A DNA stretch of 64,000 bases from Chitinophagales bacterium (GTDB lineage Bacteria; Bacteroidota; Bacteroidia; Chitinophagales; JADJOU01): contig JAURJQ010000010.1 of assembly GCA_030832185.1 (NCBI GenBank), positions 102,032-166,031 on the forward strand, in the 5' to 3' direction. Under the pieces are notes generated by a model, which did not search any database, was not told where the DNA came from, and was given only the letters and a program-made list of their open reading frames with translations. The translations under genes and the position numbers were made by a program. Each line of letters opens with the position of its first letter. The stretch's first letter is position 1. This document shows positions 45,771 to 54,443 of this stretch, one piece after another.

Positions 45771-47870
45771 TTAGTTATCTAATATCACCCACTCAAATCC
45801 GTCAAATCCCTCAAAATGCCTATTGACTTGATTGAAGCGCATCGTGCCTTCTAAGAAGGGCGGTGTAGCTGGCTTCTTTGTATAATTTCCTTCATCTTGA
45901 TTGGTTACTCGAATCATACACCCACCACTATTTCTATCTATATTGGTCTGATTGTCCCATTGCTTGTAGAGCACTCCATTTATAGCTCCAGATGTTATCG
46001 GACCAAGGGGATATATAGGAATAAACAATCCTTGAGCTCTTAAATCATTGGGTACACTGAGTGGGGTCAATGTTTTAAACCATAGTTGAGGACTAATAAA
46101 ATTAGCAGAGACTGAATTTTTAAATTTAGTTGCTTCATCTAAAGTATCAGCTAACATTCCTGAATTTTGAAAAAATCGAATATTGACAAATCCATCTTGG
46201 GTTCCAGATATGATTTCTATTGTCCATGTAATTCCCATCACGAAACTTCCATCTTGACCGTCTATTCTACTAAATGATTTGGTTCCGTTCGGAGAACATA
46301 GACATTTTCTGATCTTTACCTGGGCTGTAAACGCTGTTGTATTGGCTCCAGATCCTGATGGGTTATGCTCTATTCCGAAGAAATAACTGTTATTGACGGT
46401 CCCTGCTAGACCATAATATGACCATCCATTAACCTCAAAGATCTTAACACAATTCACGTCATCGTATGGAAATTTATGACAATCTATCAAATGAGTAGTA
46501 AGGCAGTCTGGCGAAGCATTCAAAGTAGTCTTGACCAGGTCCAACTTGGTGGCTGCTTGGGTTCCGATACTCGATGTATCTAATTTCGTTTCTGAAATTA
46601 CGGAGCTATCCGCACCCAGCCAATCTTGCAATAAAGTTGCATAAATTTGTCTATAATCATACTTTCGCTCACTGCTAGGATAGTAATAAGCTGTCGAACT
46701 AGCTTGATTGGCATTGGCTGGTACATTAAGGCTAGGGTGAGCGCCGATAATACCACTTTGCACTCCTTTTCCAATCACAAAAAATGGAGCAATATTCCCA
46801 TGGTCCGTTCCGGTGCTGCCATTTTGTTTTACTTGTCTTCCAAATTCACTGAAGGTAACTGTCATGACCTTGTCATCAAACCCAAGCGACTCAATATCAG
46901 CTTGAAATGCAGCTATCGAATTCGACACATCAGATAGTAGATTGGCGTGACCCCCAGTATGAGCACTACCAATAACTGCCTGTGTATCATGCGTATCAAA
47001 TCCACCTATGGTCACCATAAATATCTTGGTCTTAGAACCTCCGCGAATAAGCCTCGATACGGTTTTTAATTGTTTACCTAGATTAGTATTAGGATAGCTT
47101 ACAGAACTATTGTTTCCAGCATTGAATACTGTCATGATTCTGTTATAATAAGTATCCATACTTTTTTCTACACCTCTTAAAAACTCCTGTATTCTACCAT
47201 AGTCACTGTCATCTGGCAAAAGAATAGCAGGGGCAAGCATACCAAACAAGGTGCCTTGCATGGATGTAGCATTGTATTCGATATTTCTATTATGTGTATG
47301 GTTGAATATAAGACAAGGATTGGAATTGCCAAAGTGCAACGCCACAGGATCTTCCATGAGTCTATTAGGTGAACCAGCCATACCCGGCAATACTTTTTCC
47401 AGATACCTTCCCATGATTCCATCCTCTAAATTTGAAGGGTTATTTCCATCTCTACCCGCAAACATCATATTTTCCGAATCGAAATGCGAATAGTTTGGCT
47501 TCGGATAACCTACTCCATTTATCACAGCTAATTTTCCCGCGTTTAAAAGGTCTGAAAAGGCAAACATAGACGGGTGAATTCCTATATCTGAATTGAGTGG
47601 AATTATAGAATTCGGGCCCGTATTATTTAATTTGATATCGGGTCTTAAAAAGCTATATTGATCGTATTCGTTTAATGGGATGATAGTATTTAATCCATCA
47701 TTGGCTCCTGCCATACGCACAATAACAATGACCCTGTCAGATATAGGGTCGCAGTCAGCAAATGGCGCAGCTGAAGCCCACGCATATGAATTGTTCAAGA
47801 TTAAGGGGCTTGTCAATCCTAATGTGCCAGAAACTTTTAAAAATCCTCTTCTTCCAATTCCCATATTCAA
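45771..47870 (-). CDS. DUF1501 protein with long C-terminal extension
   Basis: A 699-residue exported protein. The N-terminus GIGRRGFLKVSGTLGL is a twin-arginine signal, so it is folded before export. The DUF1501 domain (~35-430) shows VIVRMAGANDGLNTIIPL, FSEFGRQVKQNGSTGTDHG and HPSLNVP, consistent with the sulfatase/phosphatase-like fold proposed for the family; no activity is established. About 250 further residues follow, containing several Cys (CHKFPYDDVNC, KCLCSP) and ending GTMRFNQVNRHFEGFDGFEW. That end resembles the neighbouring tail-like protein. It is partnered with the DUF1800 gene 4 bp upstream. Confidence 0.87.
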   Translation of the reverse strand: MNMGIGRRGFLKVSGTLGLTSPLILNNSYAWASAAPFADCDPISDRVIVIVRMAGANDGLNTIIPLNEYDQYSFLRPDIKLNNTGPNSIIPLNSDIGIHPSMFAFSDLLNAGKLAVINGVGYPKPNYSHFDSENMMFAGRDGNNPSNLEDGIMGRYLEKVLPGMAGSPNRLMEDPVALHFGNSNPCLIFNHTHNRNIEYNATSMQGTLFGMLAPAILLPDDSDYGRIQEFLRGVEKSMDTYYNRIMTVFNAGNNSSVSYPNTNLGKQLKTVSRLIRGGSKTKIFMVTIGGFDTHDTQAVIGSAHTGGHANLLSDVSNSIAAFQADIESLGFDDKVMTVTFSEFGRQVKQNGSTGTDHGNIAPFFVIGKGVQSGIIGAHPSLNVPANANQASSTAYYYPSSERKYDYRQIYATLLQDWLGADSSVISETKLDTSSIGTQAATKLDLVKTTLNASPDCLTTHLIDCHKFPYDDVNCVKIFEVNGWSYYGLAGTVNNSYFFGIEHNPSGSGANTTAFTAQVKIRKCLCSPNGTKSFSRIDGQDGSFVMGITWTIEIISGTQDGFVNIRFFQNSGMLADTLDEATKFKNSVSANFISPQLWFKTLTPLSVPNDLRAQGLFIPIYPLGPITSGAINGVLYKQWDNQTNIDRNSGGCMIRVTNQDEGNYTKKPATPPFLEGTMRFNQVNRHFEGFDGFEWVILDN

Positions 47871-47874
47871 TACT

Positions 47875-49599
47875 TTACATCACTTGGTATTCAGTAGATT
47901 TAGCCATGGCTAAAATTAATCTATTCAAAGCTGTTCTTACTGCATTTTTCTTTGTATTATTTGCGACATCTGCTACCCATGTATTCCATGTGGCAGCCCA
48001 ATTTGCTTTGGAAAGTCCGTTTAATAGTGCATTCTCAAAAAAACCATATCTCAATCCCTGTGGTTTCGAGGGAAAGAGGATTTCCATTAATTCATCAATA
48101 AGTATATCCGTATTAGCAGGATCTGTGAAATAGCCGGAAGTTCGAACAAATTCAGGGCTATCCAATCGAGTGGTAAAACCATTATTTGTATAACCATTGA
48201 GCAAGGTTTGTATCCACCCTGAATTATATCGCTGATTGAGTGTAGCTATTGTTACCCAATTTTTGTCATAATTAGGTTTAGCACTGTAGCCAGGATATCC
48301 ACTCACATCTACTGAATTGAAGAGCTGCATACCTGCTATCCATATTCTGCTGCGTAATGTGTTGAAGTAGTTATGAAAATGAAGAGGATTAGCCATGGGA
48401 TTTACCATGGCTATATTTGTTTCCGCTAGTGGATTTAATAATAAATCAGTCGATGACTTGATTTTGCTTCCTAAGTGCTCGTCACCGATAATACTATCTT
48501 CTTCATCATAAAAATGCCAACTTTTCAATAAAAGTTTGACGGCGGATTCTAGATTATATGTGACTCCATTCTGTGTGCTCATTAGATTCGCAGCCAAAGG
48601 AGTTATGATATCAGTTTCTGCTTCTTGGCTAATATTAGAATTGACGAAAAATCGGTAGAGTCTTCGTGCATAGTTGCGTGCCGTCTCCTGCTGATTAAAT
48701 ATCATGTTTATAAATGCCTGTAACTCGTCATATGCAGTATAGGCTCCTGTCAGCACACTAGAGCCACTGATTGTTTGATTGCCAAAGGCAGCACTAAAAG
48801 TCTTATTGCCAGTATCGTGCTGGGCTATGTTGCAGAGTCCAGTTGGCAGATTAGTCGCAGCATAGGTCCATCCTGCATTGGTAGGATTGGGTGCATGACC
48901 TGCTATATTAGTTGTCAAGCCTTTATCCAGATAGTTCATTCTTACATTTCCCCCATAAGTACCTGTAAATCCTGTGAGTACCCTGGCTGCTTGCTGTACA
49001 TCGTGCTCTGTATAGTTCGTATAGTCACCTTCGGCTACTTGTTCGCCTTTTAGAATGGTAAATAATTCTAAAAACTCCCTGCCATAGTTTTGATTGGGAC
49101 TGTTTTTTACATTGAGATAATTACTCAAAAAATAAATCATACGCTGATTGAGCGTCATCTTATAAGCTAATTCCTTGAGACTTTTATTGGTATATTGAAG
49201 TAGCAGCGCCATATTGTCCCACTGCATGTATACTGAAGTGTAGGTAGTAATATATATGCTATGCAGAAACATTGAGAGTTTCCACTGGATAGTATCACTT
49301 TTATGTGCATTAAATAACCAATAATTTATAAATTCGTAACTAAAGTCATTATTGTATGTAGCATCAAATGTTACCCCCGGATTGTCAAAATCTGGAAAAT
49401 ATTGAGAACCATCTGTGTTTTTAATAGGCTTAGGCATAGCCGGCGCCGTGAAGGTAAACAACTGGTCCAAAGCCTGCGCAGGGGTGAGGCTAGCTAAGGC
49501 ATTAGCTCGAGCCTTGGTAGGTCTATATGTGGTCCTCCGAAGCAAGTGCATTGCACCTGCGAAACCTAATGGTGTAGTTTTTTCACCTATAGAAGCCAT
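47875..49599 (-). CDS. DUF1800 protein
   Basis: A 574-residue protein with the DUF1800 signatures: AMHLLRRTTYRPTKARANAL at the N-terminus, FWLFNAH-like YWLFNAHKSDTIQWKLSMFLHSIYIT near 90, and NYGREFLELFTILKGEQVAEGDYTNYTEHDVQQAARVLTGF near 170. The function is unknown. It is almost always encoded next to DUF1501, as here, with a 4-bp gap. I see no signal peptide in this copy, whereas DUF1501 carries a Tat signal, so export as a pair (hitch-hiking) is one possibility. First gene of the four-gene set. Confidence 0.9.
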   Translation of the reverse strand: MASIGEKTTPLGFAGAMHLLRRTTYRPTKARANALASLTPAQALDQLFTFTAPAMPKPIKNTDGSQYFPDFDNPGVTFDATYNNDFSYEFINYWLFNAHKSDTIQWKLSMFLHSIYITTYTSVYMQWDNMALLLQYTNKSLKELAYKMTLNQRMIYFLSNYLNVKNSPNQNYGREFLELFTILKGEQVAEGDYTNYTEHDVQQAARVLTGFTGTYGGNVRMNYLDKGLTTNIAGHAPNPTNAGWTYAATNLPTGLCNIAQHDTGNKTFSAAFGNQTISGSSVLTGAYTAYDELQAFINMIFNQQETARNYARRLYRFFVNSNISQEAETDIITPLAANLMSTQNGVTYNLESAVKLLLKSWHFYDEEDSIIGDEHLGSKIKSSTDLLLNPLAETNIAMVNPMANPLHFHNYFNTLRSRIWIAGMQLFNSVDVSGYPGYSAKPNYDKNWVTIATLNQRYNSGWIQTLLNGYTNNGFTTRLDSPEFVRTSGYFTDPANTDILIDELMEILFPSKPQGLRYGFFENALLNGLSKANWAATWNTWVADVANNTKKNAVRTALNRLILAMAKSTEYQVM

Positions 49600-49633
49600 A
49601 CCTTAAATTTTTTTATTTCGGTTTTTCCAGTTA

Positions 49634-49641
49634 CAAATATA
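49634..49641 (-). promoter_or_regulatory. candidate -7 element for the DUF1800 operon
   Basis: The minus strand reads TATATTTG 34 bp before the ATG. There is no TTG at the usual -33 position. Confidence 0.3.
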
Positions 49642-49806
49642 GAGTTAAAAAAATAAAATTCTTAAAAAAATATGAAAATAGTCGATTTGGCAATATATTT
49701 ACGTGCTATTTTTTTTGCAAATTAATGATAATTAGATATATATGTTATTGTTTTATATTTTTTTCATTTTTTTTGGATTATTAAAAAAAATATATTCGGT
49801 ATTAAA

Positions 49807-49836
49807 TTTGACGAAGAAAAATTTTGTGTACATTTG
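49807..49836 (+). promoter_or_regulatory. promoter of sdhC-sdhA
   Basis: TTTG (49807-49810), an 18-bp spacer and TACATTTG (49829-49836) match both Bacteroidota elements. The leader is about 53 nt. Confidence 0.5.
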
Positions 49837-49895
49837 CAATGTCTAGATAATTTAGACTAAAAGACTATTATTAAAATTAAATTCTAATATTTTAT

Positions 49896-50558
49896 ATGAG
49901 CACTAAAGGGCTTTCTTCATTGACTAAAAAGTACATCATGGGACTTTCTGGTCTCTTTCTTATTCTTTTTCTTATAGTACACTGTGGGCTAAATTGTTTA
50001 GTATTTCTAAATGACGGCGGTAAAACGTTTTCTAGTGCTGCTCACTTTATGGGATCAAATATTCTGATGCGTACCCTAGAGATCGGACTCGTTCTTGGTT
50101 TTTTGGTTCATATTTTCGATGGATTTATACTATGGTATCAGAATGCAAAAGCTCGTCCTCAGGGATATGCTAAAGTTGACGCCTCTAAAAATTCACCTTG
50201 GTATTCGAGAAGTATGGGTATCTTAGGCACATTGCTTCTTATGTTCTTAATCATTCATGCAGGAGATTTCTGGATACCTAATAGAGCGAATCAATTCGCT
50301 ACGGGCCTAGAAAAAGATTTGTTCGCTATGATGAAAGAGGAGTTCTCTAATCCATTTATCGTTTTGTTATATGTATTGTCATGCTTTTCTTTGTTTTGGC
50401 ATTTATTGCATGGCTTTAAATCCGCATTTCAGTCTTTAGGTATGAATCATAGCAAGTATAATGGGATAATAGAGAAAACAGGTGTCGCTTTCTCCATCAT
50501 CGTGCCTGCCCTTTTCGCGCTCATGCCTATCGGCTTTTATCTAGGATTTGTAAAATAA
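49896..50558 (+). CDS. sdhC: succinate dehydrogenase cytochrome b558-type membrane subunit
   Basis: A 220-residue membrane anchor with five hydrophobic helices that binds heme b and menaquinone for complex II. Candidate axial His residues are in LIVHCGLNCLVF, LVHIFDGFILWYQ, LIIHAGDFWIP and LLHGFKSAF. The single-subunit b558 form (no separate SdhD) is standard in Bacteroidota. sdhA follows after an unusually long 158-bp gap. Confidence 0.92.
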   Translation: MSTKGLSSLTKKYIMGLSGLFLILFLIVHCGLNCLVFLNDGGKTFSSAAHFMGSNILMRTLEIGLVLGFLVHIFDGFILWYQNAKARPQGYAKVDASKNSPWYSRSMGILGTLLLMFLIIHAGDFWIPNRANQFATGLEKDLFAMMKEEFSNPFIVLLYVLSCFSLFWHLLHGFKSAFQSLGMNHSKYNGIIEKTGVAFSIIVPALFALMPIGFYLGFVK

Positions 50559-50716
50559 ATGTCGACTTTGAATCTTTATTTCTATCACCATCAATGTCAA
50601 ACGCAACCTTGCCTTCCTAATTCGCTGAAGAGAATTCTGTTCCTGGGGTACACCGTTTTAAGATAATTGAAAAATCAAGTAAATAATATATATTAATTAA
50701 ATTTTAACCTAACCAT

Positions 50717-52717
50717 ATGGCTCTCGACAATAAAATACCAGCAGGGAATATAGCAGAAAAATGGACCAATTTTAAATCTAGCTGTAAACTAGTGAATCCA
50801 TCTAATAAGCGCTCAATCGATGTGATTGTCGTCGGTACTGGATTGGCAGGTAGCTCTGCAGCCGCTTCTCTAGCAGAAATGGGTTATAATGTGAAAGCAT
50901 TTTGTTTTCAAGATAGTCCACGCAGAGCGCACTCAATAGCTGCTCAGGGTGGTATTAATGCTGCAAAGAATTATCAAAACGATGGTGATAGTACCTATCG
51001 TTTATTTTACGATACTATAAAAGGAGGAGATTATAGATCCCGAGAAGCCAATGTATACCGATTGGCAGAAGTATCAACTAGTATCATAGATCAATGTGTA
51101 GCGCAGGGTGTGCCATTCGCAAGAGAATACGGAGGACTACTAGATAATCGTTCTTTTGGGGGTACACAGGTTCAGCGTACATTCTATGCTGCAGGTCAAA
51201 CAGGTCAGCAGCTTTTACTTGGAGCTTATTCTGCACTTTCGCGCCAGATAGCTAAGGGAACTGTAACCATGTATCATAGACATGAAATGCTAGACCTAGT
51301 CGTAATAGATGGCAAGGCAAGAGGTATCATAGCTAGAAATCTAATGACTGGAGAATTAGAGAGACATTCGGCTCACGCGGTGCTTTTATGCACCGGTGGC
51401 TATGGCAATGTTTTCTTCCTTTCTACCAATGCTATGGGAAGTAATGTGACCGCTGCATGGAAAGCTTACAAAAAAGGTGCTCATTTTGCTAACGCCTGTT
51501 TTACTCAGATTCACCCTACTTGTATTCCAGTGAGCGGTGATCATCAGTCCAAATTGACACTCATGTCAGAATCCTTAAGAAATGATGGCCGCATTTGGGT
51601 GCCAGCTAAACTAGAAGATGCCAAAGCTATTCGGGAAGGCAAATTGAAACCGACACAACTCAAAGAAGAAGATAGAGATTATTTTCTAGAGAGACGATAT
51701 CCCGCTTTTGGAAACTTAGTGCCGAGAGATATCGCCTCTCGTGCTGCCAAAGAGCGCTGTGATGCTGGCTTTGGTGTCAATAAAACAGGTGAAGCGGTTT
51801 ATTTAGATTATTCGGCGGCTTTCGTTCGCTATGGAAAGACTCAAGCCAAACTCAAGAATATGGAAAACCCTTCTGAGGACGAAATATCGACTCTAGGTAA
51901 AGCGGTCGTAAAGGAAAAATATGGTAATCTCTTCCAGATGTACGAAAAAATCGTAGATGAAAATCCGTATGAAACACCGATGATGATATACCCAGCAGTT
52001 CACTACACTATGGGAGGTCTTTGGGTAGATTACCATTTGATGACTTCTATCCCTGGATGTTATGCCCTAGGAGAGGCCAATTTCAGTGACCATGGAGCTA
52101 ATAGACTAGGTGCTTCTGCATTGATGCAGGGCTTAGCCGATGGATATTTTGTGATACCATACACCATAGGAGAGTATTTGTCTGATGAGATTAGGACTGG
52201 ACATATATCGGAGGATATGCCAGAATTTATCGAGGCAGAAAAAAACGTGCTAGATAGATTAAATCAGTTTGTAAATAATAAAGGAACTCATTCGGTAGAC
52301 TATTATCATAAAAAACTAGGTAAGATTATATGGAATAATTGTGGTATGGCTAGAAATGAGGCAGGATTGAAACAAGCTATCCTAGATGTGCAGGCTCTGC
52401 GTAAAGATTTCTGGGCTAATGTAAAAGTACCAGGTAAAATCAATGAGCTCAATCCAGAACTAGAGAAAGCCAACAGAGTAGCTGACTTTATAGAGCTAGG
52501 CGAACTTATGTGCAGAGATGCCCTTATGAGAAATGAAAGCTGTGGTGGACATTTCCGTGAAGAGTACCAAGATACTGAAGGTGAAACCCTCCGCGATGAT
52601 GAGAATTATAAATTTGTAGGTGCATGGAAGTATAATGGTGTAGATACAGAACCTACATTGCATAAAGAAGATCTCGTCTATGAAAATATCAAGATAGCAC
52701 AGCGAAATTATAAATAA
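50717..52717 (+). CDS. sdhA: succinate dehydrogenase/fumarate reductase flavoprotein subunit
   Basis: A 666-residue FAD subunit of complex II. It shows the dinucleotide fold [21 protein letters not shown] near 40, and [15 protein letters not shown] with the FAD-linking His region ([11 protein letters not shown]). Substrate-site motifs include [28 protein letters not shown] and [44 protein letters not shown]. The C-terminal segment contains [22 protein letters not shown]. Normally the iron-sulfur subunit SdhB follows directly; here it does not. Confidence 0.97.
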   Translation: MALDNKIPAGNIAEKWTNFKSSCKLVNPSNKRSIDVIVVGTGLAGSSAAASLAEMGYNVKAFCFQDSPRRAHSIAAQGGINAAKNYQNDGDSTYRLFYDTIKGGDYRSREANVYRLAEVSTSIIDQCVAQGVPFAREYGGLLDNRSFGGTQVQRTFYAAGQTGQQLLLGAYSALSRQIAKGTVTMYHRHEMLDLVVIDGKARGIIARNLMTGELERHSAHAVLLCTGGYGNVFFLSTNAMGSNVTAAWKAYKKGAHFANACFTQIHPTCIPVSGDHQSKLTLMSESLRNDGRIWVPAKLEDAKAIREGKLKPTQLKEEDRDYFLERRYPAFGNLVPRDIASRAAKERCDAGFGVNKTGEAVYLDYSAAFVRYGKTQAKLKNMENPSEDEISTLGKAVVKEKYGNLFQMYEKIVDENPYETPMMIYPAVHYTMGGLWVDYHLMTSIPGCYALGEANFSDHGANRLGASALMQGLADGYFVIPYTIGEYLSDEIRTGHISEDMPEFIEAEKNVLDRLNQFVNNKGTHSVDYYHKKLGKIIWNNCGMARNEAGLKQAILDVQALRKDFWANVKVPGKINELNPELEKANRVADFIELGELMCRDALMRNESCGGHFREEYQDTEGETLRDDENYKFVGAWKYNGVDTEPTLHKEDLVYENIKIAQRNYK

Positions 52718-52728
52718 AATTTGATAGC

Positions 52729-52760
52729 AAAACTAAACTTGAGGGTCTAGTTTTTATTTG
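52729..52760 (+). terminator. weak candidate terminator after sdhA
   Basis: A 7-bp A+T-rich stem AAAACTA / TAGTTTT with a 12-nt loop and a following T-run, 12 bp past the sdhA stop. Weak because of the low-G+C stem. Confidence 0.3.
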
Positions 52761-52777
52761 CTTGTTATAGACTTCCG

Positions 52778-53110
52778 TTAAGCATACCTAGCTATCAATA
52801 ATCCCGTGCGGATGCAAAGTAGGCAGATGATAAAGGTGCTAAGACTATAGATAATGAGCTGAAGCCATGCTCCCGACTCCATTTGTCGAAACACTTCGTA
52901 GCTAAAGCTACTGTAGGTGCTGAGTCCACCGCATATGCCAATAGCCACGAGATATTTTAGCTGACCATTTTCAGAATGCTGCAGAAGATAGCCCATTGTG
53001 ATACCTAAGACTAGGCAGGCTATAACATTCGCAGAGAGCGTATGAATAGGTAGGGTGAAATTATATTTATTCATTACTAGGCTGAGCGCATACCTGAGCG
53101 TTCCACCCAA
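52778..53110 (-). CDS. crcB: CrcB/Fluc fluoride channel
   Basis: A small four-helix dual-topology fluoride exporter. The conserved features are GGTLRYALSL, LSANVIACLVLGITMGY and CGGLSTYSSFSYEVF (Phe-box and pore region). The track ORF starts at a TTG (53110) inside helix 1. The homologous N-terminus continues upstream in frame as IKHLAIVFIGSGLGGTLRY, with ATA at 53146-53144 where an ATG is expected. That ATA overlaps the rocD stop as ATAA. The true start is therefore probably near 53146, using a rare codon or an altered ATG. Coordinates given are the TTG form. Confidence 0.85.
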   Translation of the reverse strand: MGGTLRYALSLVMNKYNFTLPIHTLSANVIACLVLGITMGYLLQHSENGQLKYLVAIGICGGLSTYSSFSYEVFRQMESGAWLQLIIYSLSTFIICLLCIRTGLLIARYA

Positions 53111-53142
53111 TCCACTGCCTATAAATACAATAGCTAGATGTT

Positions 53143-54375
53143 TTATACTATACTTTTTAGAGATGTTTCTATGATGGCTACCGCTTCTTTTATCTGGGCT
53201 TCATTGATCACTAACGGTGGCGCAAATCGGATGATATTGCCATGCGTAGGCTTGGCTAGTAATCCATTTTCAGCCATTTTCATGCAGATATTCCATGCAG
53301 TTTTACTATCTTGAGTATCGTTTATTTCTAGTGCATTGAGGAGCCCTCTCCCTCGTATGACTTTGATCCATTTTGATTGAACTTTGCTCAATTCTTTTCT
53401 GAAAAGCTCGCCCATTAGAGCAGCGTTTTCTGCTAGTTTTTCGTCTAGTACGACTTGCAGAGCAGCTGTGGCTACTGCGCATGCCAGTGGGTTCCCGCCA
53501 AAGGTAGAGCCGTGCTCACCTGGCTTTATGCATAGCATGATGTCATCACTAGCCAGGACTGCAGATACTGGCAGCACGCCACCTGAGAGGGCTTTTCCTA
53601 GAATGAGCATATCTGGGTGAATGCCTAAATGATCACAAGCGAGCATTTTTCCTGTGCGGGCGATTCCAGTCTGGATTTCGTCAGCTATAAAAAGTACATT
53701 GCTTTCTTTGCATAATTGAAAACAAGATTTCAAATAATGATCGTCTGGTATGACAATACCAGCCTCTCCTTGAATTGGTTCTATTAAGAATCCTGCTATA
53801 TTTTTATTTTGCGATAATACTGTCTGCAAAGCGGCTAGATTCCCATACTCTACCAGCTTTAGATTGGGTAGGTAAGGTCCGAACTCATTTTTGCTACTTT
53901 CTTCTGTACTGCCAGATATGATAGCGATTGTGCGGCCATGAAAATTCCCTGTAGCGAATAAAATAATGGCTTCATTTTGAGGAATTCCCTTTTTTAAGTA
54001 CCCCCATTTTCTGCATAACTTCAAGGCTGTCTCCACTGCTTCGGCTCCCGAGTTCATCGGTAGAAGCTTATCATAACCGAAGAGCTTGGTTACGAATTTT
54101 TCAAATTTTCCCAATTCACTGTTATAAAAAGCACGTGAGGTTAGGGTTATTTTCTGTGCCTGCTCTGTGAGAGCTTTAATAATTTTAGGATGACTGTGTC
54201 CTTGATTTACGGCAGAATAGGCAGAGAGAAAGTCGAAGTATCTTTTTCCATCAACATCCCACACATGCACGCCCTCTCCACTCTCTAGCACCACAGGTAT
54301 AGGGTGATAGTTATGCGCACCATAGCGGTCTTCGAGCGCTATCAATTCTTGACTTAAGGACATAGTTTGATTCAT
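53143..54375 (-). CDS. rocD: ornithine aminotransferase
   Basis: PLP enzyme converting L-ornithine and 2-oxoglutarate to glutamate-5-semialdehyde and glutamate. The 410 residues are a class III fold: YGAHNYHPIPVVLESGEGVHVWDVDGKRYFDFLSAYSAVNQGH, LPMNSGAEAVETALK, FHGRTIAIISGS, LFIADEIQTGIARTGKML, and the Schiff-base Lys in MLILGKALSGGVLPVSAV. The Tyr/Gly pattern in the N-terminal loop supports OAT over acetylornithine aminotransferase. It sits next to glutamate dehydrogenase, and proline dehydrogenase is 7 kb away, consistent with arginine/proline breakdown. Confidence 0.93.
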   Translation of the reverse strand: MNQTMSLSQELIALEDRYGAHNYHPIPVVLESGEGVHVWDVDGKRYFDFLSAYSAVNQGHSHPKIIKALTEQAQKITLTSRAFYNSELGKFEKFVTKLFGYDKLLPMNSGAEAVETALKLCRKWGYLKKGIPQNEAIILFATGNFHGRTIAIISGSTEESSKNEFGPYLPNLKLVEYGNLAALQTVLSQNKNIAGFLIEPIQGEAGIVIPDDHYLKSCFQLCKESNVLFIADEIQTGIARTGKMLACDHLGIHPDMLILGKALSGGVLPVSAVLASDDIMLCIKPGEHGSTFGGNPLACAVATAALQVVLDEKLAENAALMGELFRKELSKVQSKWIKVIRGRGLLNALEINDTQDSKTAWNICMKMAENGLLAKPTHGNIIRFAPPLVINEAQIKEAVAIIETSLKSIV

Positions 54376-54443
54376 ATTATGTTGTACTATCTAATCACTA
54401 TTTACATAACACTGGCCACTGACGACTGCTCACTGCTCACTAA

